In this document: piece by piece, positions 1-12,000 of the stretch | How positions within the stretch are numbered: position 1 is the first letter of the stretch | Layout of the letters: each line of letters begins with the position of its first letter | From: Ailanthus altissimus | Lineage: Eukaryota; Streptophyta; Magnoliopsida; Sapindales; Simaroubaceae | Assembly: GCA_946807835.1 (NCBI GenBank) | Contig: OX327712.1 | Coordinates: forward strand, 17,936,001-18,000,000 | Length of the DNA: 64,000 nt | Direction of reading: 5' to 3' | Notes under the pieces: generated by a model | What the model saw: the letters and a program-made list of their open reading frames with translations, nothing else | Database searches by the model: none | Told to the model about the DNA's origin: nothing | Program-made: the position numbers and the translations under genes

Positions 1-676
1 GACACTCCCTAATGAGGTTACGCTGCAGGTTCTCCCACTTTGGCACATACACCCGGCGTCCCTTGGTGTAGAGAAGCCCATCTTCTACCCAAAATCGCTG
101 AGTCTTTCCCTCTTGTGCTTGAGTGGCGAGTTGTGTGGCTGCGGGATCATACTTCATTCCCTCATAAAATAGGCCGAGCAAATCACCTTCCAGCTTGCTG
201 ATAGCTGCTAACTCGACCTTCCGGCTTAAGGCGTCCGCCACCACGTTCACCTTTCCCGGTTTGTACTCAAGTTCGTAATCAAACTCCGCTAGAAAGTCCT
301 GCCACCTAGCTTGCTTCGGGCTGAGTTTCTTCCGACTTTGGAAGTAACTCGTTGCTATATTGTCCATCATCACTACGAACCTTGCCCCGAGCAGATAATG
401 TCGCCAAGTGCGCAGACAATGGATGACCCCCATCATCTCCTTTTCTTGCACCGTATAGTGCCTCTCCGTCTCATTGAGCTTCCGGCTCTCATATGCGATC
501 GGATGGTCCTGCTGCATTAATACACCACTAATAGCAAAATCAGATGCATCAGTATGTACCTCATACGGTAACAGGTGATTCGGTAATGCTAAGACTGGTT
601 CTTCAATCACTACTGACTTTAGTCGATCAAAAGCCCCTTGGCACTCCTTACTCCACTCCTACGCCTTAGTCTTCTT

Positions 677-3167
677 TGTTGGGATTTGTGCTTACGTGCC
701 ATCCCATAATGTATAAATATAGTGATTGTATTTATACAATTATTATTTCTAATAAAATCGTTAATATTATTTTTATTAAATGGTAAGATGCTTGTAACGT
801 TTTAGACATTGTATGATCTGAAGGAGTTCAGATTTGGTCTAAAAGAGTTTAGACCAGGGCTAAGAGTTAGCAACGCTAATAGTTATAAACACTAAGAGTT
901 AGCAACGCTAATAGTTATAAACACTAAGAGTTAGCAAAATCTAATGAGTTAGAGCATTGTCTGAAATGGGACAATGACCTGAGAATATATTAGTAATGAT
1001 ATAGCTGCAATGAGTTGCAGATGGTGCTAAGAAATGTCATTATGCAAGTATGTTCTCAAACATAATGTTCCTGATCTAATTTTATCGATGCGGGTCTATC
1101 GGTGAAACCCATTATTATAAATTAGTGTATGTCTATATCTGGATGGTCCAGATGGTTAGTCTTAGCAAACCATGAGCTTAGTAAGAAGCTCGTATAGAGA
1201 TGCAGGTATTCAGTAAGGACTGGATATTGAACAGACTCACGAAGACATCTAATAGACATCTCATAAAGCCGTCAATGGAAGGTCTTCCGAGTTGAGTAGT
1301 ATTTGTGGTCCTTTGACCTGAGCGCCACGATGGGCTTGTGAGTGATCCACCATGCTTTGGTTCTACACATGTCAGAAACCTTTTATGGTCTGACCGCTGG
1401 GTGTCGCTGGGTATGGTCCGATGCTCATGGAGTTCGGTGTGCGTAGATATAGGATCCATCAGCTCATATGAGTGGGTTGTATATCCTAATGCTCTGAGAT
1501 TGTATTTCAGAAAGTCTTATGGCCGCAAGCATAAACTTCGGAAAAGATATTCCGGAGGAATAAACAATATCACAAAAGTGTTTGTGGATATTATTTTATG
1601 AAATATAAATCTGGAGATAAGTTCGTGGTTGAGCAAATAGAGATTTGACGGTGATAATCTATATCTCTGCTCTTCAAGGATATAAATGGTGGAAGGATTA
1701 TACGAATATGTAATAACCTCAACTTGTATGGTTTAACATGCTAATTTGTAATATCCGTAACGTGTGTGTGGGACATTGTTCACGGACGTATGGAGGAGCT
1801 CTATATGACAAATTAGGTGTGGACCTAGAGAGTCTCACAATATGAAGTATACTCGTTGTGCACTGGGGTAGCGGATTGAATTGAATAGTTCGATCCAATA
1901 AATTTCAGCAAAAGAGAACGATTGTTTAGGGATCCCTCGGATTGTACATTTGTCAAGACTTAATTGTTAAGTACATCACTTAATTAATTAACAAGGGTTG
2001 TTAATTAATAGAATATTGACAAATGACAAAATTTGTTCCATGATTTGATTTTACCTTTTTACCATTTAACCATGGTAGTAAAAATTAGTAAGGTAAAAAG
2101 TAATTATTCAAAATTATTTTGAATAATTAAATCATATATTATTATTATATTATTAGATAATATTATAATATATATAGATCATGGCATTGTATTTTAATAC
2201 AATGAGTGGCCTAGATGTTGGCCATTTAATTACCCATTATAATTAAAGTAATTATAATTGTTAGGTAAAGATTAATTTTGGTGGCCATTATTCTAGTGCT
2301 TGGTTTAATTAATTCTAAATGGGAGACCAACAATAAAATTGGTGGAGCACTTCATTTTGTTTATTTTGTTTAATCAAAGTGTTGAATAAACAAAATGAAT
2401 TTTGGCAAAACAATTGAATTCATTCATTCAATTTTGGAGAAGAATTTGGCAATGGGAGGAAGAGAGGTAAGAGAGAGTTCTTTGAGTTTTATTCTTTCAA
2501 GTGTTGAAAAATAAACAAACTTCTCTTCATCTCTTTCTTTAATAGATGGCCAAAATGAATGATATGTAAATGGAGAAAAAGATAATTATTTTGCAAAGAG
2601 TTGTTCAAAATAATTATCATGTAGAAATTGTTTCTAAGATTAATATACAAGAGTTGTATGTTAAAGATTTTTAATTAATACAAGAGTTGTATAAAAAATA
2701 TTTACCATCTCCATTTAAGAAACAAAAATTGTATTCAAAAGAGTTTGAATACAAGTGTTGAAAATTTTAAACACTAAGCTACCATTCTAACTCCTTAATC
2801 CCACCAAAAGTTATGGACTAGAATTGTTCAACATATACTTCAAGGTGAGCTCTTCACATGGATTATTGAAGAACTTGAAGAATTTGTAAAGCTACCTTCA
2901 TTGGGTGAGTATTTTACATTATGTGTTATAATACAATATTGTTAATCATGTTTATATTTGTATAATTGTTATACTTGTTCATATATGTGATATATGTTGT
3001 TCATCATGTTCATAATTGTATAATTGTTATACTTATGCATATATGTGATATATGTTGAATTTGTTAAAATGGGTGTATTTTGTAACATGCTTCCGCTGCG
3101 CATATGATAATTTTTGAAATTACGCATACACTCGTATAATCACACACTCTATAATATACACCCAACA
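677..3167 (+). mobile_element. Solo LTR (2491 bp) inserted in the gypsy pol gene, copy 1
   Basis: Starts TGTTGGG and ends CCCAACA, the inverted termini of an LTR, and is flanked by a perfect 5-bp target duplication TTCTT (672-676 and 3168-3172). Removing it rejoins the gypsy reading frame between the LTDLLKN and EWSKECQGAFD parts of pol. No primer-binding site, gag or pol lies inside, so it is a solo LTR left by recombination. Related but diverged LTRs occur at 41630, 47093 and 47583. The internal region of this family is not present in the window, so I cannot assign it to copia or gypsy. Orientation is taken from the TGTTGGGATTTGTGC end as the 5' end and is an inference. Confidence 0.88.
861..945 (+). 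repeat. 32-bp tandem repeat inside the LTR, copy 1
   Basis: A 32-bp unit beginning TAAGAGTTAGCAACGCTAAT is present at 861-892 and 893-924, with a partial third unit after 925. The same GAGTTAGC / GCTAACTC words recur in the related LTRs near 49800 and 51600 (reverse orientation), so the motif belongs to this LTR family, possibly as promoter or enhancer repeats. The second copy of the duplication has it at 29566-29650. Confidence 0.8.
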
Positions 3168-4164
3168 TTCTTTAGCAAGTCGGTAAGGGGTGCTGCAGTG
3201 GTGGAGTAGCTCTTGATAAACCTGCGATAATAGTTGACCAACCCAAGGAAAGACCGCAGCTCGGTAACCTTCGTGGGTGCCTCCCAGTCTACAATGGCGC
3301 GAATCTTCGCCCTGTCCATCGTCAACCTGCCTTCTTTGATCTTGTGACCCAAAAAGTCTACCTCCAGCTTGACAAATAAGCACTTCTCCCTCTTCACATA
3401 CAACTCATTCTCGCGGAGCACCTTCAAGACAGATTTCAAGTGTTCCATGTGCTCTTTGAGAGTGTTACTGTAGATGACGATGTCGTCTAAGTACACAACG
3501 ACGAACCTATCAAGAAAGGGCTGGAGTATGTTGTTCATCAGTGTGCAGAAAGTGGCTGGCGGGTTGGTGAGGCCAAACGGCATGACCAGAAACTCAAAGG
3601 CCCCATAACGCGTCACACAGGTGGTTTTCGGCTCATCGCCCTAGGCTATCCGCACCTGATGGTAACCTGACCGCAAATCCAGCTTCGTGAAATACTTTGC
3701 CTGCCCCAACTGATCAAACAAGTCAGCAATTAAAGGAATGGGATACCTATTTTTGACAGTGACCTTGTTCAGCGCCCGGTAATCTATGCATAACCGCAAT
3801 GATCCGTCGTGCTTGCGCTGGAAAAGCACGGGCGCGCCGTAAGGCGCCTTCGATGGCTGGATAAACCCTGCATCTAGCAACTCCTTGAGCTGCTTTCACA
3901 ACTCTGCTAGTTCTGATGGAGACATTCTGTATGGGGCTTTGGAGTATATTTCATCAGGAGTCATACATAACTTAAATATTATATAAGAAATGAATACATA
4001 CGGTATGTAGATCATGAAAAGGAATTTACTGGATAGGATAAAAAGAAGCCTATAAAGTACTATACTGTTTAAATGATAAATACATCGGTAGTATTAGCTC
4101 TAAACATTTGAGACGTGGCGAGGAAAAGAGACTGAGGTCTTGGATAAAATACAAGCCAAATTAA

Positions 4165-6052
4165 TCAAATCTTGATTAGAACTTTGACACAATCAGGTTG
4201 CTTCAACAATTGAATTGCGTTGTCCATCTCATCCAATCTAACTTGATGGGTCAAAAGTTCATCAAGTTGAAGTTCCTTGTTCATACATTTTTCAAGCAAA
4301 ATGGGAAGGTCAGATTTTGTTTTGATGCCTCCAAAAACAGTGCCCTTCAAAGTCCTCCCACACACAAGTGAGAGTACATTCACTGCTACGCTCACATTAT
4401 TTCCCACTCCAATTGCCATTGCTTTTCCTTTTCCCTGTTTCACCATTTCAACAACCAACTTACTCCTAATTACCAATAAGTAGAAGATGGCTATGGGGTC
4501 GGATCAACAAAAGATACTTGTGATTATGATTGTGATGAAACTGAATTTTGAGCATACCAACTTGGTGGCTTCAAGGGCTTCAGAAACTAAAGATGCAACT
4601 CCAGTACACTCGAAGCTATAATCAACACCCGTTCCATCAGTCATCTCTTTGACCAATTCTGAAACTGGTTTCTCTGATTCTTCGGGATATATGAAATCTG
4701 TCATTCCAAAAGCTTGTCCCTTCCGCTTTTTCCATGGGTTCTTGTCTATGCCAATTATTTTAGCTGCCCCTTGCATTCTAGCTCCATCAATGGCCTGCAA
4801 TTACAATCACAAGTTTCCCATGTAAAAATAGATTTATTATTAATAAAAAAACTGAAAACTAAACTGAACTGAAACCAACTTTGCCCATCGGCCAGAATAA
4901 TCTAATGAGGAAAAAAAAAAGAGCAATGATTTATATATGCATACCCCTAATCCAACAGCCCCAAGGCCAAAGACAGCCACAGTTGATCCTTTTTCAACCC
5001 TAAATTCTTTCCAAGCTGCACCAAACCCAGTTGAGAAACCACATGAAAGGAAGCTAGCATGTGGAAGAGGTATGATTGGATCAACTTTGACAACATAATT
5101 GGCATCAACAACCGTATATTCACACCATGTTGAGCATGAAAATATCTGGTACAATTTTTGGCCTCCTATGAACATTCTTGAAGTGCCATCCAACATCAAA
5201 CCATTAAGGTTTAATGGATATTTAAGGCAAAAATTGCTCAGTTGTGATGTGCAGTTTTCACATTCTTGACATTCTCCAAGATAAGTTGGAATCACAACAT
5301 CTCCTTCTTTTACTTCTTGCACTTCCTCACCAACACTCTCCACTACCCTGCAAAATTTGTATGTGATTCATATTTATGCATATAAAAAATGAAAAATAAA
5401 AACCCAGAATGATACATGTTAGAATTTAGAAATTTGTTTCATGATCTGAAAAGTAACTTCTCATTTAGACCAAACCCACCCAACCCACCCCCAAACACCA
5501 CCATGCATAATTGAGAAAACATGTACTCACCCAACACCTTCATGTCCAAGAACTCGAGGGTAAATAGGCTGAAAAAAAAAAAAGGACAACAACAACAATA
5601 TCCACCGTTAAACCAAGTGATCTAAACAAAAATTGATCAAGATATGTATTATTCATTTATATTAAGGGGAAATAGATTTAAAATAATATACTAACCAATG
5701 GGAATCCTTTAGAGCATAAGATATCAGTGTGACAAACACTAGCGTATAACATTTTAACCCTAACTTCAGATGATTTTGGAGGCTCTACTTGTATCTCTTC
5801 CACCTTCAATGCCTCCCCTTCTCCCCAACACACCACAGCTAACACGCAAATAAAAATGGGAAAATTTTTTTTCCATCAACATAAGACCAAACGGCAAGAA
5901 CAATATTGAAACTCAGTTACATTAATTGCTTTTAATTATTAAAATGGAAACTCAGCATACAGAACCCAGCTGTTAAATACATTTATATATTGCTAAGCTC
6001 AATTTTACGTACCTTTGCATGTTAGGGCTTGAGAATTTCTCTTGGTCGACAT
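4165..6052 (-). CDS. Zinc-dependent alcohol dehydrogenase-like protein (MDR family), copy 1
   Basis: Six exons on the minus strand: 6013-6052, 5696-5838, 5531-5568, 4945-5347, 4558-4794 and 4165-4434. All junctions are GT-AG and phases agree, giving 376 residues, the usual length of plant ADH-like proteins. Catalytic zinc ligands C49 (in SVCHTD), H70 (in GHEG) and C176 are present, as are the four structural-zinc cysteines C100, C103, C106 and C114. The Rossmann motif GLGAVG spans 201-206, and D225 in IGIDK indicates NAD rather than NADP. Family knowledge: cytosolic oxidation of alcohols or reduction of aldehydes; the substrate cannot be told from sequence. The start is the only ATG upstream of the second exon that gives a complete N-terminus. 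It is an intact copy with an identical partner at 32870-34757 and a broken relative at 59913-60182. The gypsy remnant ends only about 220 bp past its stop. Confidence 0.9.
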
Positions 6053-6365
6053 TGCTGCGGAGCGGGGAATAATAATAATAATAATGTGTGATTTTGTAGC
6101 TTCAATGTTCAAACTACATATGTATAAAGCTGAAGCTACCTCTGAATTTATGCCAAATTTATGGTGTTTCGTTGAGAATTTCTCATAAGGCTATGCATAG
6201 CTGGAATTGGACGCCACCACTTAAAAGTTGAGATAAGGGCATACTTGTGGTAACAGCATAATAATAAAGATCTTAAATTTAATTCATTCTTTCTTTCAGT
6301 AAAAAACAAATAAGGTAAGGTTGGTCTTAAATAGAGCTTAGAGGGGTATGCTTTAAAATCTCACT
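6053..6365. other. 5' flank of the ADH-like gene, copy 1
   Basis: Apart from the possible TATA box and an ATT run I see no gene or repeat. It probably holds the promoter and leader of the minus-strand ADH-like gene. Confidence 0.5.
6121..6128 (-). promoter_or_regulatory. Possible TATA box of the ADH-like gene, copy 1
   Basis: On the minus strand TTTATACA lies about 70 bp upstream of the ATG, followed by a leader with an ATT trinucleotide run (6070-6084). Position and composition fit a TATA box, but this is a guess from sequence alone. The same site is at 34826-34833 in copy 2. Confidence 0.35.
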
Positions 6366-7768
6366 TAAATTAGAAAAAATGTCATTTTTATCTATAATTT
6401 TATAATCAACTTAGTCTTTATATTTTAATAAATATTACATTAATCTCTATTGTTAATTTTTTTTTTATTAAATAGTTACTTTTTTTTTTATTTTTACCGT
6501 AATATCTTTAGTTAAATGTTTACCAAACAACATGACACATGTCATGACGCATGTCCTAACGTAATTGATTTATATTTTTATTAACTATATTTAAAATTAA
6601 ATTAAATAAAATAAAAAATTACCATTGTTGTTAGAAAACAATGACCAGCCGTTTGCTATTTTTTTGATGATATTTCGATAATAAAAATTATTCAATTTTA
6701 TATCATTGAACTCTATTTTTTTATGATCTATATAATGTTGGAATCATTTTTAACCCAAAAAAAAAAAGATATCAAAATATGACAAAAAGTGGTGGGGAGT
6801 GGTGGGGAGGAGTGGCTGCCAGCGTCAAATGGTGAGGGGTGACTTGCACCGCCCCTCATCTATAGATAGATCGACAACTAACTTGTTCATAGATGGGAGA
6901 GGTGCAAGTCATCGCTCTGATTGATGACGAGGGTCGTCGCCCCTCCCCACTATTTTTGGTAATTTTTGTTTTGTTTTGTAAAAAAATGATCGTACTATTA
7001 TGAAAATCAAGAAAAATAAAATTTAATAATATAAAATTTAGCCTTAATTAGTATCACATCGTCGTCGAAAAATGACAGCTAGAGGTTGGCTGGTCGTCAT
7101 TTTTCAAAGATGGTGAGCAGTAAATGTTTTAATTATTTATTATATATTTTAATTTTAAATTTTTTTATTAAAAATATAAACCAATTATATGATGACACAT
7201 GTTATTTCTAACTAATTATATTATGTCATGTGTCCTTTTATTAAAAATATTTATTTCTTCAAAAAAAATATTTATTAAACTTATAAACTAATTAATATGA
7301 GGATACGTGTCATTTGTAACTAATTATATTATGACATATATCTTTTTTATTAAAAATATATATTAATATACTTTCAAAAAGATTTATTTCTTAAAAGAAA
7401 ATATATTTATTAAAAATATAAACTAATTACATAATGACACATGTTCTTTTATTTAAAATATATATTTAATACAATTATTAACTAATTACGATAAGTGTCA
7501 TTATTAATTTATTATATTATGATACTTGTTTTTTTATTATATTTTTTTAATATTTTATTTTATTTTATTCATTATATAATTAATAAATTTATCTTTTTGA
7601 CTTTTCAAATTAATATTTTAGCCGCTTTATTTTAAATATAGAAAAAGTATTATTTTATTTTTGAAGAAAACTCGTTTAACATAATTTTTTTAACGGTAGA
7701 GATTAACATTATATTTATTAAACACATAGAGACTAAGTAAAAACTAAAATGTCATTTTCTAATTTTTA
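6366..7768. mobile_element. Foldback/MITE-like DNA element, copy 1 (about 1.4 kb)
   Basis: The ends are inverted repeats of roughly 80-90 bp. The left end runs from AAATTAGAAAAAATGTC through CTTAGTCT and CATTAATCTCTA; the right end, read on the other strand, runs AAATTAGAAAATGACATT, CTTAGTCTCTA, GTTAATCTCTA. Inside, 6790-6955 is another inverted repeat (GTGGGGAG near 6795 against CTCCCCAC near 6945, and GACTTGCACC against GGTGCAAGTC). An outer pair around 6640 and 7080 shares a GACCAGCC / GGCTGGTC core. From about 7140 to 7530 a unit of roughly 120 bp carrying a GACACATGT-type core recurs about four times. No transposase is visible, so it would be non-autonomous. I could not identify a target duplication. 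Confidence 0.65.
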
Positions 7769-7818
7769 AATAAATAAGTGATTAAATAAATATTTATCTC
7801 TAAAATTATTAAAATTTT

Positions 7819-8052
7819 GACATTATCATTTCTGGCACCATGCTGATTCGGGGAGATGCAGATTCATCAACTGTATATAGTGGGGGGTTCTCGTATATTC
7901 ATTGGATTTTAGACCCAAATTTATGTTTTGGACAAATGCAATTCAAGTTGCATGCAAGATGAATTTATTGTTGAATTTCTCAGCACAATAGTACAATATT
8001 TTTTTTCTTTTTTCTTGAAGAAATAATAAATAATAATTTAATATGCGTCCAG
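7819..8052 (+). repeat. Direct repeat unit A1, copy 1
   Basis: Begins GACATTATCATTTCTGGCAC and ends GTCCAG; a diverged second unit is at 8852-9084. Shared words include GGGGAGATGCAGATTCAT, GCAATTCAAGTTGCATGCAA and CAGCACAATAGTAC. Weaker similarity continues for about 250 bp after each unit (CATCCATTGATTCA against CGTCCATTGAATCA), so this is an old tandem duplication of about 1.03 kb. Confidence 0.8.
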
Positions 8053-8851
8053 ATTTAAATGATTTATTTATAGTTATTTAATGCATTCAGATTTACTTCA
8101 TTTGGTGTCACCTTCTTTGAACTGAGATGTCGAAAATGGATGTAGCCAATTCTGTTTCATCAACATCCATTGATTCACTGTTCGCGAATCAGGAGTATTT
8201 TATCATCAACCCTATCACCATTAATTTGTTTTTTGTCTTTTCCTTATCAATGACTTAGGTAGTAGTTATTATTATTATTTTTTACTAAATTTTAAATATA
8301 ATTGAATTAATTTGAATATTAAATATAATTATTATATTTGTTAAAAATGAGTTAAAAGTTTCATTTTAAGTTAGAAATAAATGATGTAAATGAATTAAAC
8401 AAAAAAAAAAAGTTAAAATAATCATTTTTTTTTCAAATCTAGTAAAAGTGGCTCATTTGGGATTATTTATTGAATCCAGATGATAGTCGAAGCAAGTGGG
8501 CGACCTTCTTTTGGGTCCAGCGCATATTAATTATTATATCTCAGGCTCAGAGTACTATAATTGAGATGGCACAATAACCTATCAGACAAGACATTCTGAT
8601 TCGAGATGTCTTGATCGAGATGGCACAATAGTGTATAACAAAGTTACTATAGTTCCTTGCGATATAATTCTCAATTTTTTGTCACTTTTTTTTTTTTTTT
8701 TTCATAATATAATCACTTCAAATTTATTTATTTTAAAATTTAAATATTAAAATATATTTTTAGAAAAAAAACAACTCAAATTTATGTTTGAATTTAAATA
8801 TTTTATTTAATATTATATTTAAATATTTACCTCTCAAGTTATTAATTTTTT

Positions 8852-9084
8852 GACATTATCATTTCTGGCACCATGACGGCTCGGGGAGATGCAGATTCAT
8901 GAGGGGGCGGGGGGGGGCGGGGGGGGGGGGGGAGTTGAGGAAATAACAAATAACAAATTATTCATTGGACATATGCAATTCAAGTTGCATGCAAGTTGAA
9001 TTTATTGTGAATTTCTCGGCACAATAGTACATTTTTTTTTCTTTTCTTGAAGCAATAACAAATAATAATTTAATATTGGTCCAG
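8852..9084 (+). repeat. Direct repeat unit A2, copy 1
   Basis: Second unit of the old tandem duplication described at 7819-8052. It differs mainly by carrying a long G-tract where unit A1 has ordinary sequence. Confidence 0.8.
8902..8932 (+). repeat. Interrupted G-tract, copy 1
   Basis: Runs of 5, 9 and 14 G separated by single C, in an otherwise AT-rich region. Copy 2 of the duplication has 5, 8 and 14 G. The tract could form G-quadruplex DNA. Confidence 0.9.
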
Positions 9085-12000
9085 CTTTTTTATGGTCAAT
9101 TCTCTTTCATTACCGTCCATTGAATCATTGTTTGCTGATTCTAGATTCTATTTCTTATCAATATTGGACTTGATAGTAATTTTTTTATATTAATTCTGAA
9201 TAAAATAAAATAAATCTAAATACTAAATACAGTTGAATGACTTGAATTTAACTGATTTGTTTACTTTTTATTTAAAATTATTGGTAATATCATTCCAGTT
9301 TCTATGTTAAGTCAAAAAGTCAAAAAATTAATTTTTTTTATTAAGTTAAATGATTTAAATTTTTTATTAAATTAAAAAAACAAATAATTAAAATAATAAA
9401 TTAAATTAAATTAAGCCATATTCATCATTAAACTAAAAAAACCCCCTAAATTCTTGTATTTATTAAAAAAGTAATTCAATTGATGGGATTTAATATAATA
9501 TTTTATTAAATTATTGTTATGACATTCATAACGCTGCGGAATAGAAAATAATTTTTTTTTAATCTTTGTTTTTATCATATAAAAAGTATTTTTATTTTAG
9601 GATTTTATAAATATATGAATTTGATGTTAAAATAAATAAAATTTAACAGAAATAAAAAATATATCCGAATTCATGCTAGGTTTTTTTTTTCTATCAAAAG
9701 ATTCTAAATCAAACTTCTTATTCTACACCGAGAGGAAGAGTGGACTTCTTATTTTTTCTTCTCTAAAGAACAATATGTATTATGTATTTTTTTACATATG
9801 GGTATTTTTTATAAAAAAAACTTCTATTTTTAAAATAATAATTTAATTATAATAATTATTAAATAAATTATTATCTATTAAAAAGAGACATAATTAACGT
9901 AAATCACACGAAGTTTTACTTTTTATGGTTAACGTATAATATCCAACAATTGAGTATTATTAGACTTCAAAAAATAATAGACTTTTAGTTTTTTATAAAA
10001 AAAAACACTTAATTAAAATATTTTTTTTGACAGTTTCAAAAATTATCTTTAAGATTATATTTATTTAATTTTTAAAATTAAATATTTAATTATATTTGGA
10101 TAAGATATAATATATATTAATTAATTTTATCCAAATATAAAATATATCTATTTGAAAACTATTTTATAGACACAAATAATATGTAGTATAACATAATCTT
10201 TTTTTTTTAATTGTTCACTGTAATAACGAAAGATATGGTATTAACCTATGGACCTAAAAATTTAAGTTCTAATAAATTTTAAATAATTAATTAAAATCTT
10301 TAATTAATTAATTCAATTTATTAATTCTAGTGTTATTCTACTAAAAATCTAAAATTGCATACTTGAAATTGTAAATATAATTTATTCAAAATTTAAAGTA
10401 GTTTATTAATTTAATCACTACATGCAATTCAATCCTCCATAGATGTTTCATAATTGAGTTAGGTCAATTACTATTTTAGCCCTCTAATTATTTCTTTATC
10501 CTTAAGTATCGTTAATTTACTAGTGAACAGTTATTTTGTAATATTATTACAAATTGAGCACTGTAACTGTTTAGTTTTAAAATTAATCCTTAAAAGAGCA
10601 TTCTTTCTAACTTCCATGACCAATGAATAGATTCTATATCTGTAAATCATATTCCCAACCGTTTATCTTATTATGTCACAAAAATATAAAATTTTAACTT
10701 GTTCTTTAAACAAACCGTAATGAGTATTTCAAATGACATAATGACACAAACAACAGTTTATGATCACTTAAGATTAAGGTTGATTTACATATGATCATTA
10801 GTTGATATTATTTGAATTCTTAATTAACAACGATAATTTACATAAGAATTCAAACTACGTCTGGTCCAGTCCTATATAATCATATTATATAAAGTGTCTC
10901 CACCATAATGTCACTACATTAGTGATTCGGATAAAATCACTACATTCTAAATGTAGGTGGACTGCACTAGTAATATTTAATTAAAGATTTTAAACTTTAA
11001 TTAATTTATTACCGACTTTTTTTATTTATTATCTATAATTTTAATTATTTTCTTTATAATAATTATATATTAAGGTTATGATCACATAAATAAAATAATT
11101 TTTTTATATTTATATCATAAAATTATGAATACTTATCAAATATAAAATTATAACTTTATTAATTTTATAAAAAAAATATAAATACATATTTTTAAGATAC
11201 TATCTCTAATATATTTATAAGATATTGATGAAATTAAAATTAAAATCTTATACCTCACAACATAATGATTTAACCCCCCTGCGGGACTACCACCTTATAA
11301 AATGTTACAAAGTAGAAACCTATATTTCGATTAGAGAATCTCTTAATTGTTTCAAAGTAATTAGAAAGAACATTTTTAACCAAAAAGAATTCAATTCAAT
11401 TCAGAAGTCTATACCTAATTACCTACCAAAAGCCAAACTCGTCATAAACCCAAAATAATGACGTCATAAATATCATATACATTAAGAGATTCTTTTATGT
11501 TGATTTAAGATATACATACTTTCTGTTTTTCACACAAAATTGTAAATTTGCTTTTCAAAGTACAAAATTGTAAAATTTTGGAGCCACTCACTGTTCATTT
11601 CCGAAGTTAAAAAAAAAAAAAAAACATTAGTAATTTTCTTTCTTGAAACTCATAGATGCTATAGACTGTAGTCGTTTTTTTATAAATTTTTTATTTTTTA
11701 AATCTTAATCGAAGACTAAGATTTTTTATTTGAGTTGACAATCCTACGTACTCTTTAAATGCTCCTGTAGTGTTTATTACGAGGCGGCGAGGCCGTGGAT
11801 CCTACCCCTATCACTTCATTTATATATATATTTTCGTAAGTATTTTAATATTTTTTAGAGGTACTTTAGTCTTTAAATTATTTTTAATTTTTATATTTTC
11901 ATATTATTTAAAAAATATTACTAATAATTTTTATTTTTAACTCATTTTTTTTAAAATCATAAAATTAAAATAAAATATTTAATATTCACAAAATCCAAAT

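Larger units (their letters stand above)
1..3945 (-). mobile_element. Ty3/gypsy chromovirus remnant, copy 1 (pol only, interrupted by a solo LTR)
   Basis: Minus-strand pol of a Ty3/gypsy retrotransposon. From 3945 down to 3173 it encodes most of the reverse transcriptase, with motifs such as [19 protein letters not shown] and [11 protein letters not shown]. From 676 to 1 it encodes RNase H and the start of the zinc-binding integrase region. The part between 677 and 3167 is an inserted solo LTR. Gag, protease and the 5' LTR are missing, since similarity stops at about 3945, near a KAPYRM motif. In-frame stops replace a residue after VRIA (3641-3643), before EWS near 660, and in AEL-KQL near 3898. 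It is a dead copy; the rest lies left of the window but can be read in copy 2. Confidence 0.93.

Noticed and set aside
861..945. Short regularly spaced repeats resembling a CRISPR array
   Set aside because: Only 2.6 units, head-to-tail without unique spacers, in a plant LTR.
1178..1459. 93-codon minus-strand frame in the solo LTR, also open (99 codons) at 42034-42333
   Set aside because: It is similar at protein level between two LTRs, but it lies in the DNA segment that is conserved anyway. In the LTR at 50001-51798 the same frame has a stop soon after the start. No start context, partner domain or known family.
1338..1601. 87-codon plus-strand frame in the solo LTR
   Set aside because: Overlaps the antisense frame above, shows no family signature and is not kept in the other LTRs.
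11225..11458. 77-codon frame in AT-rich DNA (duplicated at 39928)
   Set aside because: Low-complexity Lys/Asn/Ile composition, no splice context and no recognised domain; its identity in both copies only reflects the large duplication.
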